Positions 44,978 to 53,851 of a stretch of 64,000 bases of DNA are shown piece after piece. Made by a program: the position numbers and the translations under genes. The notes beneath the pieces are model-generated. The model was not told the DNA's origin, made no database searches, and was given only the letters and a program-made list of their open reading frames with translations. The stretch is from the NCBI GenBank assembly GCA_945919075.1, contig CAMEIX010000005.1, positions 62,001 to 126,000 on the forward strand, written 5' to 3'. The stretch's first letter is position 1, and every line of letters begins with the position of its first letter. The stretch is from an uncultured Lachnospiraceae bacterium. GTDB lineage: Bacteria > Bacillota > Clostridia > Lachnospirales > Lachnospiraceae.

Positions 44978-45544
44978 ATGGGACAGATTACAGTAGAAAC
45001 ATGTGAAATTGAGGGACTCAAGGTTATTACCCCGAAGGTATTCGGAGATGCCAGAGGATATTTTATGGAGACTTATAATTATAATGATTATAAGGCTGCA
45101 GGAATTGACCAGGAATTTGTGCAGGACAATCAGTCTGCATCCAAGAAGGGGGTTCTTCGAGGGCTTCATTTTCAAAAGGAATTTCCGCAGGACAAACTTG
45201 TCCGGGTAATCAAAGGCGAGGTTTATGATGTTGCGGTAGACTTACGTCCTGGTTCCGAGACATTCGGTAAGTGGTATGGAGTACTTCTGTCCGAAGAAAA
45301 TAAAAAGCAGTTTTTTATTCCCAAGAATTTTGCACATGGATTTCTGGTGCTCTCTGATTATGCGGAGTTTTGTTATAAATGTACAGACTTTTATCATCCG
45401 GGCGATGAAGGAGGAATCCTCTGGAAGGACGAAACCCTGAATATTGCATGGCCCATTCCGGAGGGAATGGAACTGACTTTGTCCGAAAAGGATGAAAAAT
45501 GGGGCAGTTTTGAAGCATACGCAAAGGAGCTTGGTCGAGGTTAA
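44978..45544 (+). CDS. rfbC: dTDP-4-dehydrorhamnose 3,5-epimerase
   Basis: A 188-residue cupin-type epimerase. Family motifs are VFGDARGYFMETYN, FVQDNQSASKKGVLRGLHFQ with the catalytic His, VDLRPGSETFGKW, FFIPKNFAHGFLVLSD and FCYKCTDFYHP. It converts dTDP-4-keto-6-deoxyglucose to dTDP-4-keto-L-rhamnose. The reductase RfbD needed to finish dTDP-L-rhamnose is not encoded in this window. Two bases separate it from the second exporter permease. Confidence 0.96.
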   Translation: MGQITVETCEIEGLKVITPKVFGDARGYFMETYNYNDYKAAGIDQEFVQDNQSASKKGVLRGLHFQKEFPQDKLVRVIKGEVYDVAVDLRPGSETFGKWYGVLLSEENKKQFFIPKNFAHGFLVLSDYAEFCYKCTDFYHPGDEGGILWKDETLNIAWPIPEGMELTLSEKDEKWGSFEAYAKELGRG

Positions 45545-45546
45545 GC

Positions 45547-46539
45547 ATGGAGAAGAAGATTTCAAAAAAACTGGGAATCGGAATATTCTGGGCGGTGGCT
45601 CTCATAGTGGGAACTATCATTGCGGTACATCAAAATCCCAATGCCGATCCGGGTGAAGAACTCTTAAAAAAGGTGATATCCTGTGGCGTGATTCTGGTAT
45701 CCTGTCTGATTTTTTCTTTTTTGTATGACAGGATTACGGGATTGCCGGCAGAACTTTGGCAAAACAGACATCTGATCTGGAAACTTGCCAAAAATGATTT
45801 TAAAAAGCGTTATGCCGGTTCCTATCTGGGAGCGGTCTGGGCAATGGTGCAGCCCGTGGTCACGGTGATGATGTACTGGCTGGTATTTGATGTGATTATG
45901 GGCAGTGCCGGCATGGCGATGCGCGGCGGCATTGATATTCCCTTTGTTCTTTTTCTGACCGCCGGACTGGTACCCTGGTTTTATTTTAATGAGGCATGGA
46001 CCAATGGCACGCTGGCACTCTTAGAATATAATTATCTGGTAAAAAAGGTGGTATTTAAAATCAGTATCCTGCCTATTATCAAGGTAATCGGTGCCACTTT
46101 CATACATGCCTTTTTTGTGTGTATTCTTCTTGTAATTGCAGCATGCTACGGTTATATGCCAAGTGTGTATACCCTGCAGATTTTCTATTACAGCTTCTGC
46201 GTGTTTGTCCTGACACTGGCACTTAGTTATACAACCTGCGCACTGGTGGTTTTTATGCGGGACGTTTCGCAGATTCTCAGTATTGTATTACAGATTGGTA
46301 TGTGGGCAACCCCCATTATGTGGGATTTCGGTGCGGTCAGTCCTACGGTTGCCAAGATTATGAAAATCAATCCCATGGTTTATATTGTGAACGGTTACCG
46401 GGATGCCATTTATGCACATTCCTGGTTTTTTGAGGACTTTTTTTCCACTATGTACTTCTGGATTTTTACCGTGGTGGTATTCGGAATCGGTGCGCTGATA
46501 TTCAAGAAATTAAAGCCTCATTTTGCTGATGTTTTGTAG
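45547..46539 (+). CDS. wzm: ABC-2 type polysaccharide exporter permease (exporter 2)
   Basis: A 330-residue permease, longer than exporter 1 by an N-terminal pair of helices (residues about 10-30 and 42-60). The family motif LAKNDFKKRYAGSYLGAVWAMVQP lies at about 82-105, followed by six helices. TagG-type permeases of wall teichoic acid and O-antigen systems share this core. It is paired with the ATPase 12 bp downstream. Confidence 0.92.
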   Translation: MEKKISKKLGIGIFWAVALIVGTIIAVHQNPNADPGEELLKKVISCGVILVSCLIFSFLYDRITGLPAELWQNRHLIWKLAKNDFKKRYAGSYLGAVWAMVQPVVTVMMYWLVFDVIMGSAGMAMRGGIDIPFVLFLTAGLVPWFYFNEAWTNGTLALLEYNYLVKKVVFKISILPIIKVIGATFIHAFFVCILLVIAACYGYMPSVYTLQIFYYSFCVFVLTLALSYTTCALVVFMRDVSQILSIVLQIGMWATPIMWDFGAVSPTVAKIMKINPMVYIVNGYRDAIYAHSWFFEDFFSTMYFWIFTVVVFGIGALIFKKLKPHFADVL

Positions 46540-46551
46540 GAAGGATAGACA

Positions 46552-47844
46552 ATGGATACTTTGGAAAGAAAGACTGCCATCCGTGTGCGGGATCTGAAAA
46601 AAGTTTATAAATTGTATGATAAGCCCCAGGACCGCTTCAAAGAAGCCTTTGGACTGACCAGAAAAAAGGCTAAGGAGCATCATGCCCTTAAGGGTGTGAA
46701 TATGGAGATTTTTCAGGGGGAGACTGTGGGAATTATCGGCACCAACGGTTCCGGTAAATCCACCATCTTAAAAATTATTACCGGCGTGCTTTCCCCTACC
46801 GAAGGGGAGGTAACGGTTAACGGCCGTATTTCTGCACTGTTGGAACTGGGTGCAGGCTTCAATATGGAGTATAACGGCATTGAAAATGTGTACCTGAACG
46901 GCACTATGATGGGCTTTTCCCAAAAAGAAATTGACGAGAAACTTCCGGAAATTCTAAAGTTTGCGGATATCGGAGATTATGTTTACCAGCCGGTAAAGAC
47001 CTATTCCAGCGGTATGTTTGTGCGGCTGGCTTTTGCGGTGGCAATCAATATTGAGCCGGAGATTTTGATTGTGGACGAGGCACTTTCCGTAGGGGATGTT
47101 TTCTTCCAGGCAAAGTGTTACCACAAATTCGAGGAATTTAAGAAGATGGGCAAGACCATCGTTTTTGTCAGTCACGATCTAAGCAGCATCAGCAAATATT
47201 GTGACCGGGTCTACCTCCTTAATCAGGGTTCCCTTTTAGGCGAGGGTAGCCCCAAGGAAATGATTGATGCATTTAAGCGGGTATTGGTGGGACAATACGA
47301 GATTAATGAGGGGGATGAGGAAATTAATTCCCTACCCGAAAATGTGTTGAACCCGGATCTTCTGGAATATGGCACAAAGCAGGCAGAGATTACGGAGTTT
47401 TATATTACCGACGAAAAAGGCATCAAGACCACTGCGGTGATTAAGGGCAGTGAGTTTACTATTCATATGAAGGTGGTCTTCCACGAAAGGCTGGTGGCAC
47501 CGATTTTTGCATTTTCCTTTAAGAACATCAAGGGAACCGAGATTACGGGTACCAATTCCATGGTGGAAAAGGCATTTCTGGAACCTGTGGAAAAGGGAAT
47601 CACCAAGGAAATCACTTTTACCCAGAAGATGAGTCTGCAGGGTGGAGAATACCTGCTTTCCTTAGGATGCACCGGGTATGCGGGAAGCGAATTTGAGGTT
47701 TATCACAGACTCTATGACGTATTAAATGTAACAGTCGTATCGGATAAAGATACAGTTGGCTTTTATGATATGGATTCCAAGGTAACGGTGGAAACGGCAG
47801 CCGAAAAAGGAGGCCGCGTGATTCCTTACAGACAAGAGGCATAA
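46552..47844 (+). CDS. wzt: ABC polysaccharide exporter ATPase with Wzt-type C-terminal domain (exporter 2)
   Basis: A 430-residue protein. Walker A GTNGSGKS at 63-70, YSSGM at 151-155, Walker B LIVDE at 172-176. From about residue 275 it has the beta-sandwich typical of Wzt (ITEFYITDEKG, IKGTEITGTNSMVEKA, QGGEYLLSLGCTGY). In E. coli O9a the equivalent domain binds the chain end modified by WbdD. Here the next gene, 1 bp downstream, encodes a methyltransferase/kinase-like fusion. Confidence 0.93.
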   Translation: MDTLERKTAIRVRDLKKVYKLYDKPQDRFKEAFGLTRKKAKEHHALKGVNMEIFQGETVGIIGTNGSGKSTILKIITGVLSPTEGEVTVNGRISALLELGAGFNMEYNGIENVYLNGTMMGFSQKEIDEKLPEILKFADIGDYVYQPVKTYSSGMFVRLAFAVAINIEPEILIVDEALSVGDVFFQAKCYHKFEEFKKMGKTIVFVSHDLSSISKYCDRVYLLNQGSLLGEGSPKEMIDAFKRVLVGQYEINEGDEEINSLPENVLNPDLLEYGTKQAEITEFYITDEKGIKTTAVIKGSEFTIHMKVVFHERLVAPIFAFSFKNIKGTEITGTNSMVEKAFLEPVEKGITKEITFTQKMSLQGGEYLLSLGCTGYAGSEFEVYHRLYDVLNVTVVSDKDTVGFYDMDSKVTVETAAEKGGRVIPYRQEA

Positions 47845-47845
47845 T

Positions 47846-49903
47846 ATGACGGACAAGATCGGAAAGATTACATTTGACCTTTCACATTATCCGGGGGAGG
47901 ATCTTTACTGCGATGGCGCAGTGGAAGATGAACTTCTGGAGATTGTGAAAAAATATGCGGAAATTGAATATGCCGGCATTATCGAAGAAAAGGCGGACTG
48001 GCCCATTCTCTATCATCTGTCCCCTCTTCGGGAGAACATTGTGGACTGGATTCCCATGGAGAAAAATGCCAAGGTTCTGGAAATAGGAAGCGGATGTGGT
48101 GCCATTACCGGCGCACTTTCCCGCAAAGCAGGGGAGCTTACCTGTGTGGACCTTTCCAAGAAGCGCAGCATGATTAATGCTTATCGCCATGCAGAATGTG
48201 AGAATGTGACCATCCACGTAGGCAATTTTAAGGATATTGAGCCGGATCTGCCCTGTGATTATGATTACATTTTTCTCATTGGGGTCTTTGAGTACGGACA
48301 GGCTTATATGGGCAGTGACAGACCCTATCACGACTTCCTGAATATTATTAAAAAGCACATAAAAGAAAACGGCAGAATTATCATTGCCATTGAAAATAAA
48401 CTGGGACTAAAGTATTTTGCAGGCTGTAAAGAGGACCATCTGGGCACCTACTTTTCGGGGATTGAGAACTATCCTGCGGGGGGCGGTGTGAGGACCTTCT
48501 CCCGGAACGGTCTTAAGAAAATCTTTACCGAATGTGATGTGAAAAATTATCACTTTTATTATCCTTACCCGGACTATAAGTTTATGACCGCTGTTTATTC
48601 CGACGAGTATCTGCCGAAGGCCGGGGAATTATCGGACAATCTTAGAAACTTCGACCGCGACCGTATGGAATTATTTGAGGAAAGAGCGGCTTTTGACGGA
48701 CTTGTGGCGGATGGGCTGTTTCCGGTATTTAGCAATTCTTTTCTGGTGGTTATCGGAGAGGATTTTCCGACAAAATATGCCAAATTCTCCAACGACCGTG
48801 CACCGGAATACCGGATTCGCACCGACATTTTGAAGGACGAAAATAAAGAGTGGGAAGTGCGGAAATATCCTCTGGGAGAAGAGGCAAAGGGTCATATTCT
48901 GGGAATGGGTGAGGCGTACAAAAGCCTGACGGAGCGTTACCGGGGTGGAAAAGTGACCTTTAACGAATGCAGGATTGTGGATACGGAGGATGAAGTGTAT
49001 GCCTCCTTTGAATTTATAAAGGGAACGCCCCTTTCCGAAAAGATGGATGCCTGCGTAGAGAAGCAGGATGAACAGGGATTTCTGGCTCTTCTTTCGGAGT
49101 ATATGGAGCGCATCGGCTATCATGAGGAAGCACCGGTTACGGATTACGACCTGATTTTCTCCAATATTTTAGTGGATGGGGAGGAATGGTCCATCATTGA
49201 TTATGAGTGGACATTCGGGCAGTCCATTCCGGTAAAAGAACAGGCATTTAGGGCTGTTTACTGCTATCTTTTGGAGGATGAGAATCGCAACCGGCTGAAC
49301 ATGGATGCCGCGTTTGATTTGTTAAATATTACCGAAGAAGAGGCAGAGGCATATCGGGAAAAGGAGGCCGACTTCCAGAAATTTGTAACCGGTAAGGCAA
49401 AATCCATGGCCGAGATGAGAGAATTGATCGGAAACCGTGTGTATAAGCCCCTAAAAATGTTAGACAAAATGCAGGAAGAGGGAAATGTGAACCGGGTGCA
49501 GATCTATGAGGACCGGGGCAATGGTTTTTCGGAAGAGGAATCCTATTTTGTAAAGGATGCTTATATAAGTGACGAGGAAGTAGAAATTGACATTACGTTA
49601 GATGGAAATGTACAGATACTTAGAATTGATCCATCCATGACTTCCTGCGTAGTAAAGGTGGAAGAACTTTTGTTTAACAACGAGGAAGTTCCGGTAAAGG
49701 ACAAGAAAATCTATTATACCAACGGAAAGGTCCTAAAACCTTCTTCCACGGCGGTCTTTGCAACCACAGATCCGAATCTGTATATTAAGGTTTCGGATTT
49801 GAACCGCAAGGCAGAAAACACTCTTCATGCAAAGCTGCGGGTGGTGAAGCTTCCGGCAGAGATTGCGGAAGATATGGCAATGAGTGTAAAAAAATTATAT
49901 TAA
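47846..49903 (+). CDS. SAM methyltransferase fused to kinase-like domain, WbdD-like layout
   Basis: A 685-residue protein. Residues about 55-240 form a class I methyltransferase: motif I VLEIGSGCG at 77-85, acidic VDLS at 101-104, then FLIGVFEYG. Residues about 335-480 look like a small-molecule or protein-kinase fold: VRKYPLG with Lys340, Asp435-x4-Asn440 in YDLIFSNIL, and Asp452 in IIDYEW, which match the catalytic loop and metal Asp of APH-type kinases. A helical part follows (about 495-550), then a beta-rich C-terminus (about 570-685). WbdD of E. coli O9a, which stops chain growth by adding methyl phosphate, has methyltransferase, kinase and helical parts in the same order. Chain capping is inference. 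Confidence 0.75.
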   Translation: MTDKIGKITFDLSHYPGEDLYCDGAVEDELLEIVKKYAEIEYAGIIEEKADWPILYHLSPLRENIVDWIPMEKNAKVLEIGSGCGAITGALSRKAGELTCVDLSKKRSMINAYRHAECENVTIHVGNFKDIEPDLPCDYDYIFLIGVFEYGQAYMGSDRPYHDFLNIIKKHIKENGRIIIAIENKLGLKYFAGCKEDHLGTYFSGIENYPAGGGVRTFSRNGLKKIFTECDVKNYHFYYPYPDYKFMTAVYSDEYLPKAGELSDNLRNFDRDRMELFEERAAFDGLVADGLFPVFSNSFLVVIGEDFPTKYAKFSNDRAPEYRIRTDILKDENKEWEVRKYPLGEEAKGHILGMGEAYKSLTERYRGGKVTFNECRIVDTEDEVYASFEFIKGTPLSEKMDACVEKQDEQGFLALLSEYMERIGYHEEAPVTDYDLIFSNILVDGEEWSIIDYEWTFGQSIPVKEQAFRAVYCYLLEDENRNRLNMDAAFDLLNITEEEAEAYREKEADFQKFVTGKAKSMAEMRELIGNRVYKPLKMLDKMQEEGNVNRVQIYEDRGNGFSEEESYFVKDAYISDEEVEIDITLDGNVQILRIDPSMTSCVVKVEELLFNNEEVPVKDKKIYYTNGKVLKPSSTAVFATTDPNLYIKVSDLNRKAENTLHAKLRVVKLPAEIAEDMAMSVKKLY

Positions 49904-49946
49904 GGTTACTGTTTGGGTATTCACGAATCCTATGGGAGGGCGCGGC

Positions 49947-51797
49947 ATGGGTATCAAAGGTCTGATTAAAAAACAGGTACAGAACCTGTTTGACAGGGAA
50001 TATAATAAAGAACTGGAAAAGTATCGCGTAGAATATGCGGATTGGATGAAAAAGAAGCTGGATGCCCTGGTTAAGGATGCAGAAAAGCAGGGCAAAAAGG
50101 ATGTTCTGCCCGAGGTTGTATTATTGTCTGCCGCAAACGGAACATGGGATGCAAATGCGGAGAAATACGCACAGGCTTATTTTGCAAAGCATCCGCAGAT
50201 AATGTTTGCCTATACGGACGAGGATGTTTACACCGCGGATAAAAAAAGCGTGGAAGCTCCCTGGTTTAAGCCGGACTGGTCTCCGGATACCTTTATGGAC
50301 AGGGATTATCTGGGGAGTGCCGTGATTGTCCGAAAAGATATCTGGGAACAGCTTCCGGAGGATATTACCGAAGAGGCGAAGATTCATGACCGACTGGTAG
50401 CCATTGCGGATGGTCTGTCTAAAGGCTGTGACCGTATCGGACATATTCCGGGGGCCTTTTATCACCGCAATGATTCCTGGAAAGGAAGCGTGGAAGGGGC
50501 CGGAAAGATGGCGGAGAAGGAGCTCTGCTTCGGAAAACAGGACAGTCTGTTGTCGGTAATCATACCCTCCAAAGACAATTTTGAAATGCTGAAGGTGTGT
50601 CTGGATTCCGTGAAAAAGACTGCCGGAGTGATTCCCATGGAAATCATTGTGGTAGATAACGGAAGCTGTGAGCATGCGAAGCAGGAAATCGAAAATTACA
50701 TTGCCGAAGATGGCAAAATCAAATATATTTATGAGCCTGCGGAATTTAATTTCTCCCGTATGTGTAATCGTGGCGCAAAAGAAGCGGTGGGTGAACTGCT
50801 GCTTTTCTTAAATGATGATATAGAGGCCGTGAAGGAAGGCTGGCTTTCCGCAATGGTCAAAAAAGCACTGATGCCCTGGGTGGGTGCCGTCGGTATGAAG
50901 CTTTTGTATCCGGATAACGGCAAAATCCAGCATGCGGGCATTACCAACCTGACCATGGGACCGGTGCATAAGCTACAGTTTTTGGAGGACCAGAAGGAAT
51001 ACTATGACGGAAGAAACCGGGGCGTGAGAAACTGTATTGCCGTTACCGGAGCATGCCTGATGGTAAAGAAAGCTGCCTTTGAGGAAGCAGAGGGCTTTTG
51101 CGAAAATATGCATGTTGCCTTCAATGATGTGGATTTATGCTTTTCCCTTCATGAGAAAGGGTATTATAATGTGGTGATCTGCAACCATTATCTGCTTCAT
51201 TGCGAATCCATCAGCCGTGGTGCGGACGAATCCGAGGAAAAATGGAAACGTCTGATGGGTGAAAGAAAAGCCCTGTATGAACGTCACCCGGGTCTTTACG
51301 GATGGGATCCTTATTACAATCCTTACCTTTGCGGAAACGGACTGGATACCAGGGTGGTGCCGGCTTATGAGGAAGGGGCACAGGTCGAGGATAGACGAGC
51401 TTTTGCAAAATCAGCCATGGTGCCCGGAAACGAGGGCATGATTCCTTCTGTGATTAAGGATGCACGGCACGATAACTGCCTGTTAATCCGTGTGGAATCT
51501 GTGGACGAAAAACATGTGCAGGGTTATGCCGTGGTACTGGGAAGTAATAATGCCGGATTTTATAAGTCCTTAATTTTACAGGGAAAAGAAGCTACCTATA
51601 CCACAGAATATACCGGACAATACCGTCCCGATATCGCGGAAAATATGCCGGATCAGGAAAATGTGGCATTATGTGGATTTGATGTGAAGTTTAAGGAACC
51701 CTTACCGGCCGGTGAATATAAAATCGGGATGGTCGTAAAAGATAAGGTAAGTGGTACATCCATTGTAAATTACACAACCAGAAGTGTGTGCTTTTAA
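49947..51797 (+). CDS. GT2 family glycosyltransferase with degenerate N-terminal GT-A half
   Basis: A 616-residue protein; ATG 49947 follows GGGAGGG with 6-bp spacing. The N-terminal half (about 40-195) keeps only the rear of a GT-A domain (FAYTDEDVY, PWFKPDWSPDTF) and lacks the usual nucleotide-binding opening. A complete GT2 domain follows: LSVIIPSKDNFEML, VVDNGSCEHAKQ, FLNDDIEAV, TGACLMVKKAAFE, FNDVDLCFSL. A beta-rich C-terminus (about 505-616) may bind glycan. This resembles rhamnosyltransferase-type GT2 enzymes. Confidence 0.85.
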   Translation: MGIKGLIKKQVQNLFDREYNKELEKYRVEYADWMKKKLDALVKDAEKQGKKDVLPEVVLLSAANGTWDANAEKYAQAYFAKHPQIMFAYTDEDVYTADKKSVEAPWFKPDWSPDTFMDRDYLGSAVIVRKDIWEQLPEDITEEAKIHDRLVAIADGLSKGCDRIGHIPGAFYHRNDSWKGSVEGAGKMAEKELCFGKQDSLLSVIIPSKDNFEMLKVCLDSVKKTAGVIPMEIIVVDNGSCEHAKQEIENYIAEDGKIKYIYEPAEFNFSRMCNRGAKEAVGELLLFLNDDIEAVKEGWLSAMVKKALMPWVGAVGMKLLYPDNGKIQHAGITNLTMGPVHKLQFLEDQKEYYDGRNRGVRNCIAVTGACLMVKKAAFEEAEGFCENMHVAFNDVDLCFSLHEKGYYNVVICNHYLLHCESISRGADESEEKWKRLMGERKALYERHPGLYGWDPYYNPYLCGNGLDTRVVPAYEEGAQVEDRRAFAKSAMVPGNEGMIPSVIKDARHDNCLLIRVESVDEKHVQGYAVVLGSNNAGFYKSLILQGKEATYTTEYTGQYRPDIAENMPDQENVALCGFDVKFKEPLPAGEYKIGMVVKDKVSGTSIVNYTTRSVCF

Positions 51798-51826
51798 GAC
51801 ATAAAAAAGGAAATACTAGGAGTTTT

Positions 51827-53788
51827 ATGGAAACGGATTACAAAGAAGCCTACGAAAAAGAACATTTGAAAAATGCAGACCTGGCGGGCCGTATTGCGGA
51901 TCTGGAAATGCAGAATGAAGAATTGCAGTTTAAGATTGACCGCATTAAAAACAATCCTTTGTGGAAATTGAGCAAGCCTGCCAGAAATTTTGTGCATTGG
52001 AGCGTCCGTCAAGGAACCCGCATTAAAAACTGCGGCGGTCCCAAGGGGATTGTGCGTAAAATGCAGTATAAAAAAAGAGAAAAGAAGGCAATGCGTCGGT
52101 ACGGAACCGAAAGCTTCCCTACAGAACAGGAAAGAAAACTACAGTCCGAAACCAAATTTGCCAACCCTGTGAAAATCAGTATTTTAGTACCGCTTTATAA
52201 TACCCCCAAAGAGTTTCTTATAGAAATGCTGGATTCCGTGGTAAACCAGACCTATGAAAACTGGGAACTGTGCCTGGCGGACGGTTCTGACAGTGCACAC
52301 GAAGAAGTGGGGAAGATTTGTGCGGAATACATGGAAAAAGACGGCAGAGGACGTATTGTCTATGAGAAGCTTGCGAAAAATGAAGGGATTTCCGGCAATA
52401 CCAATGCGTGCTATAAAATGGCAACCGGGTCTTATATCGGTCTTTTTGACCATGATGACATTTTGCATCCCTGTGCACTTTATGAGTATGTGAAGGCCAT
52501 TAACGAGCAGGGAGCGGATTATCTGTACTGCGACGAAACCACATTCAAAAGTGGGGATATCAATAAAATGCTGACCATGCATTTTAAACCCGATTATGCA
52601 CCGGATAATTTGAGAGCCAATAATTATATCTGCCATTTCAGTGTTTTTTCCAGAGAGCTTTTAGAGGGAACCGAACTTTTCCGCTCCCGGTTTGACGGCA
52701 GTCAGGATCATGACATGATACTTCGGCTTACGGACCGGGCAAAGAAAGTGGTTCACATCCCGAAACTTTTATATTACTGGCGCAGCCATGCCGGCAGTGT
52801 GGCAAGCGGTATTGAGGCCAAAACCTATGCCATTGCGGCGGCCAAGGGAGCAGTGGCCGAACATCTGAAAAATCATGGCTTTGAAAACTTCAGAATCGAA
52901 AGCACCAGAGCCTTTGAAACCATTTTCCGCATTCGCTATCAGATTCTGGGAAACCCCATGATCAGTATTGTGATTGCCAATAAGGACCATGTAACGGATT
53001 TAAAGCGTGCCGTAACCTCCATTCTGGAAAAATCCACCTACGATAATTATGAAATTATTATTGTGGAGAATAACAGCGAATCGGAAGAAATTTTTGCTTA
53101 TTATGATTCCCTTCGGGAATATGACAATGTGAAGGTGGTACGTTACGAAGGCAAATTCAATTATTCCGCGGTGAATAATTTCGGTGTAAGTCATGCAAAG
53201 GGTGATTACATCCTGCTTCTCAATAACGATACGGAAGTCATTACCGTAAACTGGATGGAAGAGCTTTTGATGTATGCACAGCGGAAAGATGTGGCCTGTG
53301 TAGGAGCCAAGTTATATTATCCGGATAAAACCATTCAGCATGCAGGGGTGGTTATCGGGCTAGGGGCTCACAGAACTGCCGGCCATACCCATTATAAGAT
53401 GCCGAGGCAGAATCTGGGCTACATGGGGAGACTTTGTTATGCACAGAATGTCAGTGCCGTGACCGGAGCCTGCCTGATGGTGAAAAAAGCGCTGTTTGAG
53501 GAAGTGGGCGGCTTAAATGAAAATCTGGAGATTTCCTTAAATGATGTGGATTTCTGCTTAAGGCTGCTTCAAAAAGGATACCTGAATGTCTTTACGCCCT
53601 TCTGCGAACTGTACCATTATGAATCCGCATCCAGAGGATTGGATGACAAGGGAGAAAAGGCGGAGCGTTATAACAAAGAATCCGAATACTTCCGAAAGGA
53701 ATGGAAGGAACTTCTGGAAGCCGGGGATCCCTATTACAATCCAAATTTTTCTTTGGACAGAAGTGATTTTTCCTTGAAAATCCTGTAG
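51827..53788 (+). CDS. Two-domain GT2 glycosyltransferase
   Basis: A 653-residue protein; ATG 51827 follows AGGAG with 4-bp spacing. A helical, probably coiled-coil N-terminus (about 5-45) leads to a first GT2 domain (KISILVPLYNTPKEF near 117, LFDHDDILHP, YLYCDE) and a second one (MISIVIANKDHVTDL near 383, VENNSESEE, LLNNDTEVI, TGACLMVKKALFEEVGGL, LNDVDFCLRL). Two active sites in one chain are typical of polymerising GT2 enzymes for rhamnan- or mannan-type backbones. It lies 29 bp after the other large GT2. Confidence 0.9.
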   Translation: METDYKEAYEKEHLKNADLAGRIADLEMQNEELQFKIDRIKNNPLWKLSKPARNFVHWSVRQGTRIKNCGGPKGIVRKMQYKKREKKAMRRYGTESFPTEQERKLQSETKFANPVKISILVPLYNTPKEFLIEMLDSVVNQTYENWELCLADGSDSAHEEVGKICAEYMEKDGRGRIVYEKLAKNEGISGNTNACYKMATGSYIGLFDHDDILHPCALYEYVKAINEQGADYLYCDETTFKSGDINKMLTMHFKPDYAPDNLRANNYICHFSVFSRELLEGTELFRSRFDGSQDHDMILRLTDRAKKVVHIPKLLYYWRSHAGSVASGIEAKTYAIAAAKGAVAEHLKNHGFENFRIESTRAFETIFRIRYQILGNPMISIVIANKDHVTDLKRAVTSILEKSTYDNYEIIIVENNSESEEIFAYYDSLREYDNVKVVRYEGKFNYSAVNNFGVSHAKGDYILLLNNDTEVITVNWMEELLMYAQRKDVACVGAKLYYPDKTIQHAGVVIGLGAHRTAGHTHYKMPRQNLGYMGRLCYAQNVSAVTGACLMVKKALFEEVGGLNENLEISLNDVDFCLRLLQKGYLNVFTPFCELYHYESASRGLDDKGEKAERYNKESEYFRKEWKELLEAGDPYYNPNFSLDRSDFSLKIL

Positions 53789-53851
53789 TTTACGGTTGCT
53801 GTGATAAAAGTATGCCCTGTAGGTTGCTTCAATTTACTTTGGAGAAAAAAC

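Noticed and set aside
53801..53851. Upstream GTG 53801 as the start of the hybrid kinase
   Set aside because: It adds 17 residues that disrupt the short basic N-terminus before the first helix and has no ribosome site; GTG 53852 has GGAG.
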